Below are positions 1-5,141 of a stretch of 5,141 nt of DNA, in pieces; positions within the stretch are counted from its first letter, which is position 1, and each line of letters starts with the position of its first letter. The translations under genes were made by a program, and so were the position numbers. The notes below the pieces were generated by a model. The model ran no database searches and had not been told where the DNA came from. It worked only from the letters and a program-made list of their open reading frames with translations. Source of the stretch: Chitinophagales bacterium (GTDB lineage: Bacteria > Bacteroidota > Bacteroidia > Chitinophagales > UBA2359); assembly GCA_020629335.1 (NCBI GenBank), contig JAHDDN010000413.1, forward strand, positions 1-5,141, written 5' to 3'.

Positions 1-829
1 AGATACATATGCCATAACCTGAGTTTTCAAGCATTGGGATCGTCATTTGACTGCCATTTACATGTGATCTAAACTTAGCTGAATCATTTACCAAGGGAAC
101 ATATTGGGTTACTATACCCACCAAATAGGTCTTCGTGCTGATATTAATACCATTGTTGACTTGTGAAAATATATTTTCTGCAACAAATACGGGGCCTCCT
201 GAATTTCCTCCATAAACGGCACAGTCTATTACAAAGGTTTTATAGTTATTCATACTACTAATAATTCCTTTTCTTACTAAAGGTAATTCATAATTAAACA
301 TGGGTCGTTGGGGCCGAAATTTTGCTAGTGCTTTTGGATAACCGATGACATAAGTTTCCTCCCCTATTTCGATATCTTTGGCCGCTTTTATCATCGTTGA
401 GTCTGCTACATATAAATTTATATTGGGGGACAATTTTGTGATGCCTTTGCTAAGTGTAATTTTCCCTTTTGAAATCGCCCCAATTCTGATGGTACACAAA
501 TCTATCGTTTTATGAAAGGATATTTGATTAGATTGAAATAATAAGTTTAGATCTAATTCTAACAAATCCGTTGTCTTAAAATTTGATTTTTTTGGGTAGG
601 ACTTGATTTTTGCTTTAGGATTTTTCAATGTAAAGTTTCTTGTTCTTTTAACTATTTTTTCATTGAAAAGGACATGCCTTGCGGTGCAGAAATAAATTTC
701 TTTATTATAAGCTACATATATCCCTGATCCCATTGAATCGCCAATGATAAATTGCGCAGCCAAGCAAGCTTTGTCTTTTTCGAAGGCAGTGTTTATTCTT
801 TTTGACATTGGTTTTTTATTTTTGTACAT
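1..829 (-). CDS. Trypsin-like serine peptidase, C-terminus cut by window edge
   Basis: An open frame runs from ATG at 829 to the window edge (276 codons seen, no stop). It encodes a chymotrypsin-fold serine peptidase, which would cleave proteins through a His-Asp-Ser triad. All three residues are visible: His52 in TARHV (49-53), Asp110 in DLCTIRIG (110-117) and Ser210 in GGNSGGP (207-213). Family hallmarks IGYP (162-165) and GIVTQY (238-243) are in the expected order. The sequence ends in a NSGYGI segment typical of the end of such domains, so the peptidase domain is probably whole and only a tail or an extra domain is missing. There is no signal peptide or membrane segment at the N-terminus, so the protein is probably cytoplasmic, unlike secreted HtrA/DegP. 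A second in-frame ATG at 808 is an alternative start; neither has a clear Shine-Dalgarno site. The start lies two bases from palindrome A, which separates it from the symporter gene upstream. The substrate is unknown. Confidence 0.85.
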   Translation of the reverse strand, partial: MYKNKKPMSKRINTAFEKDKACLAAQFIIGDSMGSGIYVAYNKEIYFCTARHVLFNEKIVKRTRNFTLKNPKAKIKSYPKKSNFKTTDLLELDLNLLFQSNQISFHKTIDLCTIRIGAISKGKITLSKGITKLSPNINLYVADSTMIKAAKDIEIGEETYVIGYPKALAKFRPQRPMFNYELPLVRKGIISSMNNYKTFVIDCAVYGGNSGGPVFVAENIFSQVNNGINISTKTYLVGIVTQYVPLVNDSAKFRSHVNGSQMTIPMLENSGYGICI

Positions 830-830
830 T

Positions 831-990
831 GAACTCGTTTAAAGTTTTTCTGCTGGCTTAGAAAATGGCTATTTTTTCGTATTTCTTCGTTATTTTATCG
901 GTGCGTAGCGCTGCTATGCGCCTCAAAAATGCCTTGAACTACAAAAAAATAGCTCATTTTCAGCTTCATCACAAAACTTTAAATGAGTTC
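831..990. repeat. Palindrome A: 160-bp imperfect inverted repeat between two genes
   Basis: The two halves are reverse complements around a centre near 911. The outer 18 bases, GAACTCGTTTAAAGTTTT (831-848), match the reverse complement of 973-990 at 17 of 18 positions. Further in, GAAAATG-GCTATTTTTT on the left pairs with GAAAATGAGCTATTTTTTT on the right. At the centre is a hairpin with an 8-bp stem and 5-base loop: GTGCGTAG (901-908) and CTATGCGC (914-921), including two G-T pairs. The element contains the symporter stop codon and ends two bases before the peptidase start, so it makes up essentially the whole intergenic gap. In RNA it would form a long hairpin that could stabilise or end the symporter transcript. 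It may be a non-autonomous mobile palindrome; no flanking target duplication was recognised. It shares sequence with palindrome C. Confidence 0.8.
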
Positions 991-2160
991 ATTAATAAAG
1001 GAGTCCACTGTTTTCGCTCCTATCAAGTCGCCCCAAACATTTATTGAGGTGATTGGATAATCCCAAAATCTATCAATCATCACATAAAGGCCCAAGTAAT
1101 ATTCGGGGTTTGGAATGCCTAATAAATTGATGACCATGGTCATCATTACGATGCCGCCTGATGGTATTCCTGCTGTTCCTGCAGATGATAAAGCAATGAA
1201 AATGAATAATGATATTTGCTCTATCATAGAGAATTCGATACCTGATATAGTAACGAATAACATGGCGATAAGGGCTTGAAATAAGGCCGAGCCATCCATA
1301 TTCAAGGTAGCGCCTATGGGCAGAACGAAGCGAGCAACTTTTGGTGAAACTCCCGCATCTTCGACTACTTTAGTAGAGACAGGAAGCGTGGCAGCACTTG
1401 ATGCAGTTGCCAATGAGACAATGAGTGCCTGTTTTACTTTCCAAAAGTAATCCAATACATTAAATCGTCCAATCAATTTGCCAATTAATGGCAATGTAAT
1501 AAATGCATGGATAAAAGCAGCTATGGATGTTGCTATAAAAAAGGATTTTACACTGTCAAACATACTACTATCAAAGGTAGAAACAGTGGACCAGACTAAA
1601 CTTAAAATCCCTAAAGGAGCCAGCTTTAAGACCCATTCTATCAACTTCATAATTACCTCATTGAAACTAGTTGCTATTTCCAATATGGCAGGCTTTTTCT
1701 TTTTGTCTAAATAGAGAAAGGCTAAGCTGAAAAGGATGGTAAACACCACCAAGTGTAAAATTTCCCCATTGGCCAATGAGTTGAAAATATTAGTTGATAA
1801 AACCCGATCAACAAAATTCACTCCTGATTTAGTACTCGTTAGCTCAATTGTTTCATAATTGTTTTGGAAAATAAAAACATTAGCTAAAATGAGTCCTGTT
1901 ATTACTGCAATGGAGGTGGTTGTTAAGTAATAGGCAATAGTTTTTAATCCCAATTCTTTTAGGCTGTCTATAGTCGATATTCGAGCGATGGCTAAGAAAA
2001 GAGAAAGGATAATCATGGGCAAAATCAAGACCTGTAACAATGATAAAAAAATTTGGCCCATGAATTGGAAATACTTGGATTCATTTGGCATAAAAATCCC
2101 TAAAACAAGCCCCAAGATGATCGCCAACAAGCTTAAGATTTCAAATTTTTTGTCTTTCAT
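979..2160 (-). CDS. SLC1/DAACS-family cation:amino-acid symporter (GltP-like)
   Basis: This 393-residue inner-membrane protein belongs to the dicarboxylate/amino acid:cation symporter family, which imports amino acids or C4-dicarboxylates with Na+ or H+. Hydrophobic helices alternate along its length. Family signatures are in order: TM3 YYLTTT (77-82), hairpin loop 1 SSAATLP (254-260), TM7 NMDGS (287-291), hairpin loop 2 SSAGTAGIPSGG (325-336) and TM8 with Asp367, Thr371, Asn374 and Asp378. By alignment to archaeal GltPh, the cation-site residues (TM3 Thr, NMDG, final Asp) are kept, so Na+ coupling is likely. Asp367, equivalent to the amino-group ligand Asp394, is kept, but the side-chain-carboxylate ligand Arg397 is Ile370, and the hairpin-1 Arg276 is Ala253. 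This suggests a neutral amino acid rather than aspartate, glutamate or dicarboxylate. The start at 2160 is the only ATG after an in-frame upstream stop. The last codons and TAA lie within palindrome A. Confidence 0.93.
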   Translation of the reverse strand: MKDKKFEILSLLAIILGLVLGIFMPNESKYFQFMGQIFLSLLQVLILPMIILSLFLAIARISTIDSLKELGLKTIAYYLTTTSIAVITGLILANVFIFQNNYETIELTSTKSGVNFVDRVLSTNIFNSLANGEILHLVVFTILFSLAFLYLDKKKKPAILEIATSFNEVIMKLIEWVLKLAPLGILSLVWSTVSTFDSSMFDSVKSFFIATSIAAFIHAFITLPLIGKLIGRFNVLDYFWKVKQALIVSLATASSAATLPVSTKVVEDAGVSPKVARFVLPIGATLNMDGSALFQALIAMLFVTISGIEFSMIEQISLFIFIALSSAGTAGIPSGGIVMMTMVINLLGIPNPEYYLGLYVMIDRFWDYPITSINVWGDLIGAKTVDSFINELI

Positions 2161-2197
2161 TAATGAGGCATTTATTTCTTCAAACGAAATCGTCTAA

Positions 2198-2238
2198 TTG
2201 AAGGCTTTCTTCAAGGAATTTTATATTACTCCTTCAAG
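2198..2238 (-). promoter_or_regulatory. Inverted repeats in the symporter 5' leader
   Basis: Between the proposed promoter and the symporter start are two overlapping inverted pairs: TTGAAG (2198-2203) with CTTCAA (2209-2214), and CTTCAAGGA (2209-2217) with TCCTTCAAG (2230-2238), the latter with one mismatch. They share one arm, so only one can form at a time. This could be a leader hairpin or a protein-binding site. No terminator T-run or riboswitch family was recognised. Confidence 0.3.
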
Positions 2239-2261
2239 ATAAGAACATCCTCTTGATTTTA

Positions 2262-2293
2262 CAAATTTAGTATATATTTAGGCGCGGCTCAGT
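2262..2293 (-). promoter_or_regulatory. Probable Bacteroidota-type promoter of the symporter gene
   Basis: On the minus strand, TAAATTTG (2262-2269) is a perfect match to the TAnnTTTG -7 element of Bacteroidota sigma-A promoters. Twenty bases upstream is ACTG (2290-2293), a partial match to the TTTG -33 element at the expected spacing. Transcription would start near 2255, giving a leader of about 95 bases. The -33 part falls within the terminal inverted repeat of element B. The -7 match is direct observation; promoter function is inferred. Confidence 0.5.
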
Positions 2294-2338
2294 AGGAGAC
2301 GTATTGATTACATTTCAATAATTAAGTGTCCCATTCCC

Positions 2339-2361
2339 GCCCACGAATAGAATTCGTGGGC
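2339..2361. repeat. Perfect 10-bp hairpin in element B
   Basis: GCCCACGAAT (2339-2348), loop AGA, ATTCGTGGGC (2352-2361). It is the strongest single stem-loop in the window. There is no T-run on either side, so it is not a canonical intrinsic terminator. Its last two bases are shared with the next arm (2360-2370), so the two stems compete at their junction. Confidence 0.85.
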
Positions 2362-2448
2362 TACCATATCATAAATATAGCTAAAGCTATATATTTCATC
2401 AGTTTTTAGTAATAATAACCGCCTTTAGGCGGTGATAGATATGGTAGC
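2360..2448. repeat. Three-way-junction-like arm enclosing two hairpins
   Basis: GCTACCATATC (2360-2370) is exactly complementary to GATATGGTAGC (2438-2448). The enclosed segment contains ATATAGCT/AGCTATAT (2375-2392) and ACCGCC-TTTA-GGCGGT (2418-2433). If single-stranded or transcribed, this would fold into a stem topped by two hairpins. It is part of element B. Confidence 0.8.
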
Positions 2449-2541
2449 GTCGAATTTATTCCGACGCGAATATGAGACAATGCGTCTCTACATTAGGCGC
2501 CTTTTTTCGCCAAATACTGCTTCTATCTCTATATTAAAATA

Positions 2542-3333
2542 TTACAGTTCAATCAATAGATCTAAAAACCATTTTCTAAAACCACTTTTCTCTATGGCCT
2601 TTCTTGACGGAATATTATCTTCCGTACAAGCGCATATTGGTTCAATATTTCTTGATTTTGAGATTGATTTTCCTTTGCTTAATAAATAACTACCATATCC
2701 CTGACGTCGATATTTAGGGGAAACTACAATTCCTAAGCAGGCGATTTGGGTATATAAATCAGTTGTTCTAATTTCTAAGGTACCAATGATTTCATCCTGT
2801 TTTTCTAAAACGAAAAACTCCTCTCTATTGATCCAATTACCGATATAATCTCTGAACCAATCTTCTGGTGCCCCTAATATTTCGTGTGAAAAACTGACGA
2901 GTCTTTCCAGGTCTTTTGTTTCCGCTACTCGGAATTCTCCTTCCTTTTCCTCCAGATTAGCTTCTTCCATGTCTTTAAATGTGTACCCATATATTTCCAT
3001 TGATTTTTGAAAATGCATGATCAGAGAAAAACAAATAGGATTGTTGGTTCCTATTAGTGCCTTTTTAATTTCTCTTTGCTTGATAAATTCTTCTAAAATC
3101 TCAGTTCCATGCATCAGATATTTAGGAGTTATATAGAATTGATAGAGTGTGTTTTTTTCGGTAAGGCAAGCGTATCCTATTATATTCCCTTCTAGCTTTA
3201 ACGCCCAATGTATGCAACATTCAAGTTGGTACTCCCAATAATCATCCAGCGGGAAAGTCAGACTATTTCGCCATTCTTTTTCTAAAGATGAAATGGTTTC
3301 TTTATTATCTATTACTTCAAAATTTATATTCAT
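2542..3333 (-). CDS. GNAT-family N-acetyltransferase, tandem-domain form
   Basis: This 263-residue protein has a clear GNAT fold in its C-terminal half, which would transfer an acetyl group from acetyl-CoA to an amine. Motif A is GIVVSPKYRRQGYGSYLL (201-218), with the pyrophosphate-binding RRQGYG at 209-214. Motif B is NIPSRKAIEKSGF (240-252). The first 130 residues contain a second GNAT-like pattern (IHWALKLEGNIIGYACL, then YITPKY at 67-72) but lack the Q/RxxGxG/A loop, suggesting an inactive N-terminal acetyltransferase domain, as in other tandem GNATs. The substrate cannot be told; small molecules, aminoglycoside-like compounds or protein N-termini are all possible. It lies 25 bases downstream of another GNAT gene on the same strand and is probably cotranscribed. 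The start at 3333 follows an A-rich stretch containing AAAGAG. Element B begins 40 bases after the stop. Confidence 0.85.
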   Translation of the reverse strand: MNINFEVIDNKETISSLEKEWRNSLTFPLDDYWEYQLECCIHWALKLEGNIIGYACLTEKNTLYQFYITPKYLMHGTEILEEFIKQREIKKALIGTNNPICFSLIMHFQKSMEIYGYTFKDMEEANLEEKEGEFRVAETKDLERLVSFSHEILGAPEDWFRDYIGNWINREEFFVLEKQDEIIGTLEIRTTDLYTQIACLGIVVSPKYRRQGYGSYLLSKGKSISKSRNIEPICACTEDNIPSRKAIEKSGFRKWFLDLLIEL

Positions 3334-3358
3334 TATTTTTTTTGTTTCTCTTTAGAAT

Positions 3359-4147
3359 TTAATTATTCCCTTTTGCTTTTTCATAATTAATATAGTAAGT
3401 ATCGTACGACTGTTTTAAGACGTATCCAAGCTTCTTTCCTAAGTTAAGAGATTCGGGATTAGCGGCATCCCAGCTAGGATAGATGCCTTTATCAAGACAA
3501 TCTAAAATAAGCGCTGAAGATACTATAGTTGCTAAGCCCTTCTTTCTGTGGTCTCGATCTGTAGCCACCTCAATCTCAATGCCATTATCATAAATGCTAT
3601 AGGATGATGCGCCACTTACTACTTGTCCATTATGGACAATACAAAATCCAAGTCCTCTGGTTAAAAAATCTTGTGGAGAATTAAATTGACCGATTAACTC
3701 GGGTGAAAGTTCCTGCAAAGAATCTTCATTTACTAAAGATTCATCCATTCTCTTTAACTCATACCCTTTGGGTAGCTTTGATAAATAGTCTTGTAAGTGT
3801 TTAGAATCTAAATGCTCAGGTTTTTTTTCAAACTCAAATCGGTCGAATTTTTCAATCCTTCCTTCATGAATAGTTTCTATGCGTTTTTTCCAATCATCAG
3901 TATCTACAATGACTAGAATATGCTCTGGCAAATTACATATCAATTCCTCAGCCGCTTCCGAATTGACATCTCCAGCATAGAACACAAATATCCCTAGCAT
4001 CACTTGTGCAACACTAGGGTTTTCAAGTTCATCTACCCATGCTTTTCCCATATGTCCTTGTAAGTAAGATAGTAGCATCGTACTACTTTTATTTTCAAAT
4101 AGTGAAGCTATCTTATGTCTTGAATCATCATTTAATTGATGTATCAT
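3359..4147 (-). CDS. GNAT acetyltransferase of the ZmaR-like (PF12746) type
   Basis: Starting at ATG 4147 the protein has 262 residues, the usual size of this family, whose known member ZmaR acetylates the antibiotic zwittermicin A. The N-terminal half contains the family-like ENPSVAQVMLGIFVFYAGD segment (42-60). The C-terminal half is a GNAT fold with acetyl-CoA loop RKKGLA (201-206) and the characteristic PSWDAANPESLNLGKKLGY segment (224-242). The frame stays open upstream to another ATG at 4327 (322 residues). The extra 60 residues are rejected here because that DNA contains two strong hairpins, the extension would exceed family length, and 4147 is preceded by an A-rich tract typical of Bacteroidota starts. 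The gene leads a two-gene unit with the GNAT at 2542-3333. The target is unknown; antibiotic or toxin modification is possible but not shown. Family assignment is by eye. Confidence 0.8.
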   Translation of the reverse strand: MIHQLNDDSRHKIASLFENKSSTMLLSYLQGHMGKAWVDELENPSVAQVMLGIFVFYAGDVNSEAAEELICNLPEHILVIVDTDDWKKRIETIHEGRIEKFDRFEFEKKPEHLDSKHLQDYLSKLPKGYELKRMDESLVNEDSLQELSPELIGQFNSPQDFLTRGLGFCIVHNGQVVSGASSYSIYDNGIEIEVATDRDHRKKGLATIVSSALILDCLDKGIYPSWDAANPESLNLGKKLGYVLKQSYDTYYINYEKAKGNN

Positions 4148-4214
4148 ATTGTTTATTTTTATTTTAGGGAATAAGTAATCTAATCCCTTAATGAGTAAGT
4201 TTATTGTACGTATA

Positions 4215-4239
4215 TTGGACATAGCTATCCTGTGTCCAA
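4215..4239 (-). promoter_or_regulatory. 10-bp hairpin upstream of the ZmaR-like gene
   Basis: TTGGACATAG (4215-4224), loop CTATC, CTGTGTCCAA (4230-4239), with one T-G pair. TTGGA occurs again at 4243-4247 and could pair with the same TCCAA (4235-4239), so two alternative structures are possible, as in an attenuator. No T-run follows on the minus strand. It lies about 70 bases upstream of the chosen start, within a possible 5' leader. Confidence 0.4.
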
Positions 4240-4284
4240 AAGTTGGATTATTATCCTTGTATAGAATGGGCAGACTTATCCCTA

Positions 4285-4308
4285 CTATTAGCCCAAAGAG
4301 GCTAATAG
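4285..4308. repeat. Perfect 9-bp inverted repeat upstream of the ZmaR-like gene
   Basis: CTATTAGCC (4285-4293), 6-base spacer, GGCTAATAG (4300-4308). It could be an operator for a dimeric regulator or an RNA hairpin. Its presence in the extended reading frame is one reason for placing the gene start downstream at 4147. Confidence 0.45.
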
Positions 4309-4386
4309 ACATAGGCATTAGTGCCAAACTATGCTATAAGTTGGTTGAAATATTAATTGATGTGCAATGGATAGAGGAATCTCCTT

Positions 4387-4409
4387 CAAAATACTGTGGA
4401 AGTATTTTG
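4387..4409. repeat. Perfect 9-bp inverted repeat in the intergenic region
   Basis: CAAAATACT (4387-4395), loop GTGGA, AGTATTTTG (4401-4409). AT-rich and symmetric. It could be an operator or a weak terminator, but no T-run extends beyond the stem. Confidence 0.4.
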
Positions 4410-4757
4410 TATTAGTAAGGGTAAATAAATTCCTGAGATAGGCTTTTTATCCCTACTTAATGAATAATGAGATAAGAGATTTGTTGGAGAAGAAAGAAGA
4501 TAGGAAAAAATAATTAGACTCTATTGTTTAATTTCTTCTCGCTGCACAAAAATGTAATTCCCAATACAATTTCTACTAATTGACTTTCAAATTTCATAGC
4601 TATTATATTTTTATGGTGAAGAAATAAATTTGTAAGAACATACAAATGTAAAAAAAATTACCGGCAATAAAAATAGATCATCTAAATTAAGTAAATTAAA
4701 CAAGGGGTAGCATTGTCAAAATTATTACACAATATATCATACTACACCTCCTATTTT

Positions 4758-4775
4758 ATGAACTCATTTAAAGTT
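4758..4775 (+). repeat. 18-mer shared exactly with palindrome A
   Basis: ATGAACTCATTTAAAGTT here is identical to the reverse complement of 975-992, the outer right edge of palindrome A, and near-identical to its left edge (831-846). It lies 30 bases outside the left end of palindrome C. This suggests it is the conserved tip of the repeat family, or the remnant of another copy. Confidence 0.7.
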
Positions 4776-4805
4776 CTATGTCAATATTTTCTTATTTTGC
4801 TAAAT

Positions 4806-4982
4806 TATAGTCCACCACATCGAAATTTGTGAGTTTTGATGGGCTATTTTCCCGCCTCGCTGCGTTGAAAAGCCTCACCAACGCGATGCGTTGCCTTCGT
4901 TCCTTACAGGACAGGCTTTCGCCTTGCGAGTCAAAAAAATAGCTTCATCAACTTTTCACAAATCCTGACGTGGAGGACTATA
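4806..4982. repeat. Palindrome C: 177-bp imperfect inverted repeat
   Basis: The ends TATAGTCCaCCACaTC (from 4806) and, on the reverse complement, TATAGTCCtCCACgTC (from 4982) begin two arms of about 47 bases. The arms also share ATTTGTGA, TGATG and GCTATTTT in order. Pairing continues inwards with CTCGC and GAAA-GCCT blocks to a central hairpin, CAACGC (4879-4884) and GCGTTG (4888-4893). The core is visibly richer in G+C than its surroundings. No open frame is present. GCCTTG-N5-CAAAAAAATAGCT (4921-4944) also occurs in palindrome A (931-954), so both probably belong to one family. It stands alone in an intergenic region, with the nearest possible gene start at 5114. Confidence 0.8.
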
Positions 4983-5113
4983 AACTTTTATTTGCTTCTT
5001 TTCAAGCATTTATTTCTCTTAAAACCTTATTCTGTTAGTAGCAAATAGCATGAGATTGCCGCCCTAATAGTTAATTTGTTGAATAGTATATTTTAAAGTT
5101 TGGACAAAAAACT

Positions 5114-5141
5114 ATGATTAATAAAAAAAAGGCAAAACTGT
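5114..5141 (+). CDS. Possible start of a plus-strand gene running off the window
   Basis: ATG at 5114 opens nine codons (MINKKKAKL) before the sequence ends. Its lysine-rich N-terminus and A-rich upstream context resemble a real Bacteroidota start. TTAATTTG (5071-5078) differs from the TAnnTTTG -7 element at one position and would put transcription start about 30 bases before the ATG. No good -33 element is seen. Nothing can be said about the product. Confidence 0.3.

Larger units (their letters stand above)
2281..2501. repeat. Element B: 221-bp multi-hairpin repeat with terminal inverted repeats
   Basis: The ends are imperfect inverted copies. The left end reads GGCGC (2281-2285), six bases, then GTAG-g-AGACG-t-ATTG (2292-2306). 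The reverse complement of the right end reads GGCGC (from 2501), five bases, then GTAG-AGACG-c-ATTG (2491 back to 2478). Inside are, in order, TATTGA/TCAATA (2302-2320), a perfect 10-bp hairpin (2339-2361), an 11-bp arm pair (2360-2370 with 2438-2448) enclosing two more hairpins, a bulged GCGTCG hairpin (2447-2467) and GAGAC/GTCTC (2474-2488). No open reading frame of note is present. The layout suggests a non-autonomous mobile or REP-like composite element. The GTAG at each end recalls the tetranucleotide recognised by RAYT (TnpA-REP) enzymes, but that link is inference. It follows the second GNAT gene by 40 bases and could act on its 3' end. Confidence 0.75.
4148..4805. other. Intergenic region without a convincing gene
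   Basis: About 660 very AT-rich bases with only tiny open frames: a plus-strand frame of 17 codons from 4460 and a minus-strand frame of 27 codons (4514-4597). It contains three strong hairpins upstream of the acetyltransferase gene and one short inverted pair, ATTTGTA/TACAAAT (4628-4647). A minus-strand TACATTTG (4643-4650) matches the -7 consensus but lies about 490 bases from the acetyltransferase start and has no fitting -33 element. The 11-mer TTATCCCTACT occurs twice (around 4277 and 4447). It may hold decayed gene remnants; nothing recognisable was found. Confidence 0.6.

Noticed and set aside
943..965. Intrinsic terminator after the symporter (AGCT stem and T-run on the minus strand)
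   Set aside because: The stem is only 4 bp; the T-run is better explained as part of palindrome A.
865..1047. Plus-strand open frame of 60 codons
   Set aside because: It runs through palindrome A and antisense to the symporter end; the sequence is explained by the repeat and shows no protein-family features.
1478..2197. Plus-strand open frames at 1478-1714 and 1988-2197
   Set aside because: They are antisense shadows of the membrane-helix-rich symporter gene and have no recognisable domain or ribosome site.
2281..2501. Element B as a CRISPR array or integron attC site
   Set aside because: There are no regularly spaced identical repeats, and the GTTRRRY core and R-box layout of attC are absent.
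2432..2689. Plus-strand open frame of 85 codons
   Set aside because: It spans hairpins of element B and the antisense of the GNAT 3' end; its composition follows the repeat and not a protein family.
4191..4415. Plus-strand open frame of 74 codons
   Set aside because: It overlaps three hairpins and the upstream frame of the ZmaR-like gene; no family resemblance or plausible start context.
4460..4513. Short plus-strand frame MNNEIRDLLEKKEDRKK
   Set aside because: Seventeen codons with low-complexity charged content; could be a gene remnant but cannot be supported.

Overview
The window is AT-rich and carries four genes, all on the minus strand, plus three large palindromic repeat elements (A, B, C) between and around them. 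A-rich translation starts, few Shine-Dalgarno sites, a TAnnTTTG-type promoter element and abundant imperfect palindromes point to a Bacteroidota bacterium, perhaps a marine or aquatic member of the Cytophagales. This is inferred from style, not from a marker gene. No rRNA, tRNA, CRISPR array or transposase gene was found.

Reading along the minus strand from high to low coordinates: 4148-5113 has no convincing gene. It holds palindrome C (4806-4982) and a set of perfect hairpins (4215-4409) just upstream of a two-gene unit. That unit encodes a ZmaR/PF12746-like GNAT acetyltransferase (3359-4147) and, 25 bases later, a second GNAT protein with a degenerate first half (2542-3333). Element B (2281-2501) follows. 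It has imperfect terminal inverted repeats and several nested hairpins, and its inner edge abuts a likely promoter for the next gene. That gene (979-2160) is an SLC1/DAACS-type cation-coupled amino-acid symporter whose substrate-site arginine is replaced by isoleucine. Its stop codon lies inside palindrome A (831-990), which fills the whole gap to the last gene. That gene (829 to the window edge) is a trypsin-like serine peptidase with an intact catalytic triad and no signal peptide. At the far right edge a plus-strand start codon (5114) may open a gene that continues outside the window.

No classical multi-gene system can be read here. The most unusual content is the density of long palindromes: three in 5.1 kb, two of them (A and C) apparently of one family. 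They sit exactly at gene borders, supplying a stop codon in one case and perhaps a promoter half in another. The acetyltransferase pair looks like an operon. The symporter and peptidase could be transcribed in tandem through palindrome A, but nothing links their functions.
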